Assembly (NCBI GenBank): GCA_033085395.1
Contig: JANQBS010000031.1
Span: 186,001 to 250,000, forward strand
From: Xanthoparmelia taractica
Taxonomy: Eukaryota; Ascomycota; Lecanoromycetes; Lecanorales; Parmeliaceae
Length of the DNA: 64,000 bases
Direction: 5' to 3'
Numbering within the stretch: the stretch's first letter is position 1; each line of letters opens with the position of its first letter. This document shows, one piece after another, positions 56,473 to 64,000 of the stretch. The position numbers and the translations under genes were made by a program. Below the pieces are notes generated by a model. That model was not told where the DNA came from. It did not search any database and saw only the letters and a program-made list of their open reading frames with translations.

Positions 56473-58212
56473 TCATCGTAGCCCAATGACGCTCTAGATG
56501 CCCTTGTCAATATCTGCTTGGAGATCACGGGAATGATTGGAAAGGTACTGACCATTTCTAGCGTCCAAACTCTCCGTATCCAAACCTTCAATTTCCCTTC
56601 TATACCTTCGACGTGGTCCAGCTCGACGCCTTCCCACCAACATCTTCTTGCCGGCTTCCTCCAGAACAGCAGCAGCTTCTGGGCCATACCCACCGCATTG
56701 CTGTTCGCTAACGTCTCGCTGCCCTTGATGTCGGTTCGAAGTCGCGCAAGTGCGAGGCTGCAAATGACGGCTTTGTTAGGCTCACCGGCGCGGTGACCCC
56801 ATTGATCCTCGTTGTTGAAGCCTCCAGCCGTCAACATCTCAATCAAATGCTGCTCCGTCGTCCCCGTCTCCTCACTCCTTCTCAGCCCCGAGAATATCCC
56901 GTCCTGCTTCAGTAATGCTCTTCCTGCGGCCCGTTTGACCTCGATCATCTCTGTTGGGTCGATATCCGCTTTTGGTGGTATAGCGTAAAAGTCCAAATCC
57001 TCTCGTAATACGATTATACCGGCCCGGTCTTGCAGCATGTCACGGGCAGAATTGGAGGAGGGTTCCGTTGAGCTGCCTTGGGTGTCTGATGGCGATCCGC
57101 TAGGAGACGGTGAAGAGGGAATCGTCTGAGCAACGGTGCGGAAGAATTCGAGCATATATTGGAGAGATTGCGGATCATACTAGAGATATGAAGTCAGTTC
57201 TGAAGAAAGAGGAGCTACATGCCAGCTATTCGGTGCCATACATCTACGGGGTATATATCTCCTTCATGGAAGGAATTCATATGGCCATCTGGCAAAAGCC
57301 CATTGGGAAACAGAGAGAGAAGAACAAATTCGGGAAGAGTGAGAAGTTCCTCCCGTGACAGTGTGAATCGAGTACCTCTGCGAGATCAGTGTCAATGTTG
57401 GCGCAACGAGGTTGATTGGTACGATGTACCTTAGGTCCAGCGTGATATGCTCGTCTGCGCCGACATCTGTGTCCGGTTTCAGCAAACGATATAGTAGCCG
57501 CACGAGATTGGCATCCTTTTCATATTCGTACCTGCTAGAGTATTCACGGGCGCGGGGCCCCCTTGCTGTACCTGAGTGATTATACTCGCTGCACCGCCTG
57601 CTGCGGCCATGACGTATGTAAAAGAATCGAGCGGGCTCGAGCCCTCGGTATATGGTGGAGGAGGCTCCGATTCTTCCGCGCTCTTACTTGATTCTCCCTT
57701 GTTGTCCGCTGGAAGGGCAGCCTTAGTCTCCGCCTCTACGCTTGTGGTGCCAGCAACGGCAGCCTCTGCAGGCCGTACCGGGCTAAAAGCCGGCGGCGGG
57801 TCGCTAAGAGGCTCAGTGATTGATGCTTCGAGACGATCTGGAGATGCTGGCGGTGGGAAATAGAGAGATGAGAAGGGCGGAGGAGCGAAGGAGGGAAGAC
57901 TCGATGACGATGCTGGCGGAAGTGGACCCTCAGGTGACTCAGTATAGGGGGGTTCAGCGTCACAGGGGTCAATGGACGCTCGAAAAGAAAGCTTGTCAGA
58001 CACGGACGAGCCGTCGCTGGAATCTCGTGTCGCCGACAATTTGATGGTGTTTCCGTGGTTACTCGAATGTCCAATGCCGCGCCTGTACTCGCTGGAGTGA
58101 TGGGCGAATAAAGAGGGATGATAGCTGACAATTAGACAAAGAGACACTCCTAATACATTAGGAGAAGACGTTTCTCCGCTCAATATTTGGTTGTTTGCAA
58201 TTACTCGTACAT
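56473..58212 (-). CDS. WHI2: Whi2-type BTB protein (phosphatase-activator / general stress growth regulator)
   Basis: Six exons (58212-58205, 58124-57532, 57466-57430, 57377-57242, 57179-56553, 56493-56473) give 473 aa. The first exon is only 8 nt (Met, Tyr and two bases) before an 80-nt intron, giving MYDYHPSLFAHHSSEYRR. Residues to about 195 are disordered and Pro/Ser-rich, ending ASIITQVQQGGPAPVNTLA. A BTB/T1-type domain follows: DVGADEHITLDLRGTRFTLS, LPEFVLLSLFPNGLLPDGHM, YPVDYDPQSLQYMLEFFRTV. Then come IIVLREDLDFYAIPP and LIEMLTAGGF, and the C-terminal AVICSLALARLRTDIKG and KLLLFWRKPARRCWWEG. The last exon supplies SVIGLR-stop. In yeast Whi2 with Psr1/2 phosphatases acts in nutrient and stress responses and restrains TORC1 on low amino acids. 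It is divergent from the Opi3-type gene. Confidence 0.9.
58205..58212 (-). other. 8-nt coding first exon of Whi2
   Basis: ATGTACGA followed by donor GTAATT; acceptor TTGTCAG at 58125. No other in-frame ATG exists before the conserved region, which is the reason for this choice. Confidence 0.6.
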
Positions 58213-58410
58213 GAAGCTTAGCTAGGACAGAGGTCGTGATGAAGCCAGCCCTTTTCAGGGACAAGCCTTGGTACGCGCTTAATGGCACCGCCAGCGCTAG
58301 AACTCTTTGACTCTAGCGGCGCTTAGCCCAGTGTGCCGCACATCATTGCAAAGTGCGTAGGTACTTTGCTGAAGCAGGCTCTTTCATCACAACTTCACAC
58401 GACTCTGATC
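58213..58410. promoter_or_regulatory. Divergent promoter region, Whi2 / Opi3-type gene
   Basis: Only 198 nt separate the two start codons, so regulatory sites are shared or very compact. It holds a GCCGCTAGAG-like inverted pair (CGCCAGCGCTAG and CTCTAGCGGCGC, about 58289-58324). Confidence 0.45.
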
Positions 58411-59140
58411 ATGTCTCAATTAACCGGGGGCTTCATAGATTTTTCTCAAAGCTCTCTCTACTGTATGCCACAGCTCCCACCTTAGGCTCCCAAGGTGCTA
58501 ACGTCCCGCGACTCAGATTCTGCCCTTGCCATAGCATTCAATCCGACCTTCTGGAAGTGAGTATGCTCGAAGGGGACCTTGTTGTCCATACTCGCGTATG
58601 AAGAAAAGATTAACGAATATTCTCAGCATCGTTGCGCGCCAAGAATATCACAATAAGACGCTCACCCGCCTCTTCAATGGCAACTCTCTCCGAGCCTGTT
58701 ACGCTCTTGCCCTCACCATCTTCGGCCTTGGTCTTTTCCGCGATGCCCTTTACGAACGAGCCCTTCGCCACCAACCCTTTGTTCCCGCGTTTCATCACCC
58801 ATATATTGCCTACGTCCTGTTAGCCATTGGGAATACCCTGGTCTTGACCTCATACTACGCCTTAGGCATTACCGGAACCTTCCTAGGCGACTATTTTGGC
58901 ATCCTGATGGATGAGCCCGTGACCGGATTTCCATTCAATCTCACGGGCGCGCCGATGTACTGGGGAAGCACAACGAGTTTCTTGGGCACGAGTCTTCTGT
59001 ATGGAAGACCAGCCGGAGTACTTCTGACCGTTCATGTCTTCCTTGTCTACCTTGGGGCGCTTCAGTTCGAGGACCCTTTCACGAACCAGATCTACGCAAA
59101 AAGGGACACAGAGAGGAAGGAAGGGAAGAAGGCGAATTAA
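58411..59140 (+). CDS. OPI3: Phosphatidyl-N-methylethanolamine N-methyltransferase (phospholipid methyltransferase, Opi3 type)
   Basis: Three exons (58411-58462, 58517-58556, 58627-59140) give 201 aa; yeast Opi3 has about 206. The middle exon is 40 nt. Joined, the N-terminus reads MSQLTGGFIDFSQSSLYY then SALAIAFNPTFWNIVARQEY, as in the family. The membrane core includes LALTIFGLGLFRDALYERAL, ALGITGTFLGDYFGILMDEP (the SAM/PEMT signature), GFPFNLTGAPMYWGSTTSFL and LEDPF-like LQFEDPFTNQIYAKRD. The end is lysine-rich. The enzyme methylates phosphatidyl-monomethyl- and dimethylethanolamine to phosphatidylcholine in the ER, using the SAM made by the enzyme encoded at 36.8 kb. Starting at the downstream frame without the first two exons would lose the first helix. 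Confidence 0.95.
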
Positions 59141-59301
59141 GAAAATTGCTAAATCAGCAGCATGCGAAAGTGATGTGCTAGGTGGAAAGCAGATCTCAAT
59201 TGAATATAAATGACGTCTGGAAACTGGCATGCTCAACATCGCATACACTGGAAGGGTGATTTACTTAGATATCGTGCACAGAAGCAATGGGTGGATAGTA
59301 G

Positions 59302-60348
59302 TCACATTGGAGCTCTATCCTTGCGTTGAACCTTCATTTCAGCCCGCCTAATCAACTCTTCATAGAGAGTCCAGGCTAGAGCAGAGCTAAGGGCCTTCCT
59401 ACCCATCCGCAACCCTAACCCGTTGAAGAGACTTCGAACACCATCTTCTTGAATCATTCGCCGCCCGGCCATGATCATGTTGCTATACTTCCCAGGCATG
59501 AGCTGCAGTCTTGTCTTCACTGCATCGAATGGGTTCGTAATCGCTGTAGCAAAGCCAGCTGCTAGAACACCAGACACAAAATTAATAGACAGAGAAGTGC
59601 TGCTTTTCATGCTGCCCTCCAAGTTTGGTATCTCGGCAAGTGGAGCCACCTCCCGAAGTTGACTCAGGCGCCGTTTTGACTGTTCGTAGAAAAGGACATA
59701 CAAGCCAGCATAGGGAGCATCTCGTATCGCTGTCGCCCCAAAGCCCGAAAAAAAGCCTCGGATGCCTTCGTTCTTTAGTATAGCGTTCCCAGCACCCCAT
59801 ATCGACTTGTAAGAATACAGGCTCGATTCATAGCGGACCTTGATGACCGTGATTGGCATCATGACTAACCCCGCCGAAGCTCTCGCTATAGCTCCTGTAA
59901 TCATGTTTGCCATGTTAGATAGCCTGGGCAAGCTCGAGGATGAATACCGCGCGTTGCCCACGGACTCCTGCACTGTATATGTGGACGTGAGGATATTCGA
60001 TTTTGCAACATGCTGGCGCAATGCATTAAGAGAAGAGAAGTAAAGCGCGGAACCAACGCCCGTACGTATTACAGACGGCAGTGTGCCGCGCCAGAGCTGT
60101 TTCAAGGAATTGGGACCTGCAAGAATCTGGCGGAATGTAGTGAAGAGGGATGTGGAGCCGGACTGTTGGACACGCGTTTTGAGGAGGTCGGCGGGTTGGA
60201 GGAGCGTAGCAGACAAGCAGCCGGTTGTAAGACCGGCCAAGAAGTGGAATGCTAGAGACGGATGTCAGGCCTCGTAGACGTGAGAAATGTTATGGCGGTG
60301 GCAGATGTATGTACTTGATGATGAGCGCTGGGTTCCATCTTTGGACAT
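59302..60348 (-). CDS. HEM25: Mitochondrial glycine carrier Hem25 / SLC25A38
   Basis: Two exons, 60348-60315 and 60251-59302, with a 63-nt intron, give 327 aa. The joined N-terminus MSKDGTQRSSSTFHFLAGLT leads into the three carrier repeats. Their signatures are QPADLLKTRVQQ, MPITVIKVRYESS and NPFDAVKTRLQL; the second, with Thr in place of the acidic residue and followed by RYES, marks the SLC25A38/Hem25 branch. The tail is basic (EMKVQRKDRAPM). The protein imports glycine into mitochondria for 5-aminolevulinate synthesis, the first step of haem biosynthesis. It lies in the inner membrane. Its 5' end faces the TRAPPC11-like gene, with 457 nt between start codons. Confidence 0.94.
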
Positions 60349-60805
60349 GTCCCTTGAGGAGCGAAAAGATCACCAGATCAGTGCTGTGTAACTTGTAGAT
60401 GTCGGCATCTTCAAGCCTCCCATGAAGTCATCCATGTGTTCTAAAGCTGACTGTAAGCAATGAAAAGTGGATGGAGAGGTCGCAGAGGCGATTGTTTGGC
60501 GGAACTTGCCGGGCCGAGCATCAAAACCGTCATGATCTGCAGAGGCCAGAGGCCGTTGAGGGAGTGCTTTCAAATTAAGTAATGTCTCGTATATGCAATA
60601 CCCAGATTATGTAAGTCTTTGCGTCAAGATATGTGATTGTTACTTCATGCAGTGGAAACACCATTCAAACAATGGGCAGCAGTTCCACCTTTGAGGAGAC
60701 CATTGATGTCCGCGCTTCATTCCACCCAAGCAGCGCCGACTAATACTATGTACAACAGCAAAGTATCATGAGACCAGAAATAGGCAGTCGATCGAGTTCC
60801 GTAAG
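60349..60805. promoter_or_regulatory. Divergent region, Hem25 / TRAPPC11-like gene
   Basis: 457 nt. I looked here for the missing N-terminal coding sequence of TRAPPC11 in all plus-strand frames and found only short frames full of stops, so it is treated as promoter. Confidence 0.55.
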
Positions 60806-63250
60806 ATGTCACCGAAGAGTTCGATCGCGGAGGGGAGTTCTTCGCAATCACGAGCCTCCGCCATGCCCTCTATCTACGATACCTATCTTTGCAGGGAACC
60901 CGCCAATGATGTGCCCATGTTGATACGGAATGGCCCAGACGAGTACACAGCTCTTTTGAGGACACTGCAAAGATCTGCAGACTACTATGCAGAAAAGGAT
61001 CACACCAGGGCGGTTGAAAGGCTGCAATTGGAGATCGCAAGAGTACATATGGACAACAAACGATGGGATCGTGCAGCGCGAGTACTCGTATCTCTTTCGC
61101 AGACGTTAAGCTGGCGCCGGGCAGGCTGGTGGCTTCTGTTGGCAGAATTGGACTGGGCCCTGAGAGACTGTGCGCGCCGCATCGGAGACCTTCCGACGCT
61201 GATTGCTGTAGAATGGGAGCTTATGTGCAGCTGTAAGTATGATACGCTTTTCTCGGGATTACTCGATTTTACCTTCATCTGACTTGATTCAGACCTGACA
61301 CCGAGACAGGATCGGCATTATAATTTTTCGAAAGCAATAGATGGTTTCAAGACTTCAGACTCACGGCCTAGATGCGTCATACGAGCTGAGAACATAATTT
61401 CGTGCAGTGAGTTCAAATGGCCGAAACATAATGTTGTCCATATCGAGAGGATGGCACCTGCTAATCCCCGAATAGTCTCTGCAACATTTGCATTCGGTGT
61501 TACTGAAGGCAATGTGGGTGTATCGTTGCCTTCGCAGCTAGTTCTTACTTCTTCCGCACACGAGGATTCGACTCATATTTTGATTTCACAGATCAAGGTT
61601 ACCTTCGAAGGAGGTCTGAGGAGTTTCAGCGTCCATCATAGGTTGACAGAAAAGTCTGAAGCAAGTACATCTGATGGATTGGTGCGTCTCCAAGATGTGC
61701 TCTTACAAAAGGCTTCTTCAGATGCTATCTCATTACCTCCAAGTCCCAACTTCTCGCAGGGCTCCCAGCCGTTGGTGGGATCTGCTGATCTAGAGATTGC
61801 CCCTGGTGTCACGAAAGCCTTGACGCTTGATCATATACCACGTGATCCTGGAGATGTTGAGGTTACTAGCATTATTCTTTGCATTTCTGAAGCTGATTTC
61901 GATATGGAGCTCGTCATCACTGAACAGGAGCAAATGCACCAAGAAAACTTTTGGTCTAAGAGTCCATTAGGCTTGTTACCGAAGAAAACCAAAGCTGAAC
62001 ACAGTAGCGTCATAAAAGTCTTGCCCAAGCCGCCAAAAATGCAGATTGAAATCCACGGCATGTCAAAATTTTACTTCACTGACGAGGACATATCTATAGA
62101 GGTAGAGATTACGAATGAAGAGGAAGAAGAGACCAACGCCAGGATTGAGGCTCGACTTTTAGCACCCTCAGGGATAACACCGACGCTCAAATGGGCTTTT
62201 GATGGAGAAGGAGACTCAGGAGACGTTGCCACGGGAGATCCGCTGGATCCCAGCGTTTTTGACTCATTCTCAAAGAGTATCGGCAGTCTGGCTCCAATGG
62301 TGAGTCGAAAACATACACTCTGTATCCAAGGATCACCAATCGCAGCCGACTACGTTCTGGAGGTCAAAGTGCGTTATAACGTTCTTTCCGACCCAGAAAC
62401 ACCAATCATGAAAAGTTTCTCCACCAAACTCGCAATCGTGATGCCGTTCGAGGCGAATCATAGTTTCTTACCTATGATCCATTCTGAACTGTGGCCGAGT
62501 TACTTCAACACTGACGACCTTGACCAAGACTCAAGAACTGATGCGGGCGAAGAAGGGGTCGTAAAGGGACTGATCCAGCGATGGTCCTTAAGTTCGAGGA
62601 TCGCGTCTTTGGCTAATGTTCCTTTAATGATCGAGAGCGTTGAACCACAAGTAGTTGAGATTCACGAAGGTGCCATTTGCAGCATCTCTTCGGCTTCTGA
62701 GGATACTGTCATAGCGTCCATGATTTCGCCCAATGATCTTCAAGTGCACGATTTCATAATCTTTGCGCAGAAACTAGATCTAGAAGACCGTCGATCTACC
62801 TTCCTGGATCTACGATTGGAACTCAAGTGGCATCGAGATGGGTTTCAGGGGCCTGCATCGACCACTCACATTTCTGTACCAGAGCTGGTCATACCGTTCG
62901 GCGAGCCTCGAGTGCTTGCATCCGCACGCAATGGGAGCGTCCCACCAGGAGCGATATATCTCGATTACGTCATAGAAAACCCTTCTATGTACGCGCTCCC
63001 ATTCCTCTTGACCATGGACATCAGTGAGGAGTTTGCATTCAGTGGGCCTAAAAATGTCACAGTACATTTGGTCCCGCTTAGCCGGCATAACATACGATAC
63101 ACTCTCTTGCCTCTTGTGAAGGGCTTGTGGATTACCCCTCAGTTCAGAGTCTTTGACACTCATTTCCAGAAGAGCTTGAAAGTCAATGCCACTGAAGGGA
63201 TGAGAAGTGACAAAAAGGGAGTGTCGGTTTGGGTGGATGCTGATAGCTGA
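60806..63250 (+). CDS. TRAPPC11-like protein lacking the usual N-terminal (foie-gras) half
   Basis: Two exons, 60806-61232 and 61293-63250, with a 60-nt intron, give 794 aa. The start is ATG 60806 (MSPKSSIAEGSSSQSR); 60863 (MPSIYDTYLC) is an alternative. Residues about 50-145 are a helical repeat segment (YTALLRTLQRSADYYAEKDH ... GWWLLLAELDWALRDCARRI) matching the end of the TRAPPC11 foie-gras region. The rest is the beta-sandwich-rich C-terminal Gryzun region, ending HNIRYTLLPLVKGLWITPQF and EGMRSDKKGVSVWVDADS. TRAPPC11 is a TRAPP III subunit in vesicle tethering and autophagy and is normally near 1100-1200 aa, so 300-400 N-terminal residues are absent. Either unrecognised exons exist, the gene was truncated by rearrangement, or this lineage has a shorter form. 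Codon use and splicing look normal. Confidence 0.8.
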
Positions 63251-64000
63251 AAGACGGATTGCATAATGTTGTTCAACAGCCAATAATCGAGTGGCAGAGG
63301 AGGACAGGAGAAAGTCACAAGGTGGAGACCCTGGCCGTCTGCCAGTCTCTGAAAGAAGCAGGGAATATGGTGTCCGAGACCGACTAGTTTGTGTCTCAAA
63401 AACCCCGTTACAGGCAGTCATTGGGCAAGTAGAGCCACAGCATCTGTGACTGTAACAACAATCGAATTAGGCTCGAACCGAACATTTGTCTCGTATGTTT
63501 CATGTATATAGGAAGGAAGTTGTCCAGCAATTTTACATCTTCAAAAGAAACCTTACCGGTATCTTTGAAAGTACGAAGTACTTCCTAGGTTAGCTGGCAC
63601 GGCTGGCAAAGAAAGCCACAGTGGCTGCTACGGCGGACGAGGGCTGACACTCCGACATAATTATTTTTTCAATTTTTTTTTTGCATAGTCTCATATTGCG
63701 CGTTCCAGCAGTCCATAATATTTGATCCTCGTATGAACCACACGTACGAACTACATATAGAATATCTAAAATCAACGTCGCTGTTACGTAGAAATCATGA
63801 TATAATGTACTTAGCCTAGAACAATTAGTATCGCACTAGTGCTTATAGATATAAAATGCCTTTTAGATTTCCAACTCTTTCTTTCTTTAATATTATTATT
63901 ATTATTATTATTATTATATACGTATTCTTTTTATAATTAGTATTAGTACTTCTTATATAGCTTTATACGAAGCTATTTACACGTAATAGCTAGCTAACTT
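63251..64000. other. Right-end intergenic region, increasingly AT-rich
   Basis: 750 nt without a gene. The last 400 nt are AT-rich with TATA/CTAGCTAA-like words and an (ATT)n microsatellite; see the separate repeat entry. Confidence 0.6.
63891..63917. repeat. (ATT)9 microsatellite
   Basis: About nine perfect TAT/ATT trinucleotides in the AT-rich right end, preceded by TTCTTTCTTTAA. Confidence 0.85.

Noticed and set aside
1..64000. CRISPR arrays, operons, prophage, insertion sequences or a secondary-metabolite cluster
   Set aside because: The DNA is eukaryotic; direct repeats seen are microsatellites or short tandem units, and no PKS, NRPS, terpene cyclase, P450 group or transposase is present.

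Overview
This window is nuclear DNA of a filamentous ascomycete (Pezizomycotina; a Dothideomycete is my best guess from the overall look of the proteins, at low confidence). Genes are intron-rich, the introns are mostly 45-120 nt with GT...AG ends and CTAAC/CTGAC-like branch points, genes lie on both strands, and several protein families are typical of moulds (Pex20, Whi2-type BTB protein, Mep-type ammonium transporter). No prokaryotic, viral or intact transposon gene was recognised. All gene models below were built by hand from splice sites and reading frame; I could not run any search.

Layout, left to right. 1-4.3 kb: two minus-strand replication genes, Dpb4 (Pol epsilon histone fold, cut by the window edge) and Sld3 (origin firing). 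4.9-11.7 kb: an F-box protein, a three-LIM-domain protein and a tandem pair of BTB/POZ paralogs. 11.7-12.5 kb: a repeat-bearing, gene-free stretch. 12.5-16.2 kb: a monocarboxylate-type MFS transporter and beta-tubulin (8 exons). 17.6-21.4 kb, minus strand: a Cus2/Tat-SF1 splicing factor and an ammonium transporter. 24.4-28.6 kb: an Ssk2/Ssk22-type MAPKKK. 30.5-32.9 kb: a Rsc7/Swp82 chromatin-remodelling subunit. 36.8-39.4 kb: divergent S-adenosylmethionine synthetase and GPN3 GTPase. 39.8-42.6 kb: divergent Apq12-like protein and P5C dehydrogenase. 43.9-48.9 kb: two putative membrane proteins and a secreted sorbosone/glucose-dehydrogenase-like protein. 49.9-55.2 kb: an F-box-like protein, Sec13 and, divergent from it, Pex20. 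56.5-60.3 kb: Whi2, Opi3-type phospholipid methyltransferase and Hem25 mitochondrial carrier. 60.8-63.2 kb: a TRAPPC11-like protein that lacks the usual N-terminal half. The last few hundred bases become AT-rich.

The genes are mostly conserved housekeeping functions and I see no biosynthetic or defence cluster. Local themes are replication (Dpb4, Sld3), membrane lipid methylation (SAM synthetase supplies the methyl donor for Opi3, about 20 kb apart), secretory traffic (Sec13, TRAPPC11), stress and nutrient signalling (Ssk2, Whi2, Mep-type transporter) and mitochondrial metabolism (P5CDH, Hem25). The observations most worth checking are the short TRAPPC11 gene, a reading-frame-preserving 54-nt intron in GPN3, a probable GC-AG intron in Cus2, an 8-nt first exon in Whi2, a palindromic MluI-box just upstream of Sld3, and several unusual repeats (three 38-bp tandem units after SAM synthetase, (AAGGG)10 between convergent genes, dispersed TATGCT units near telomere-like sequence).
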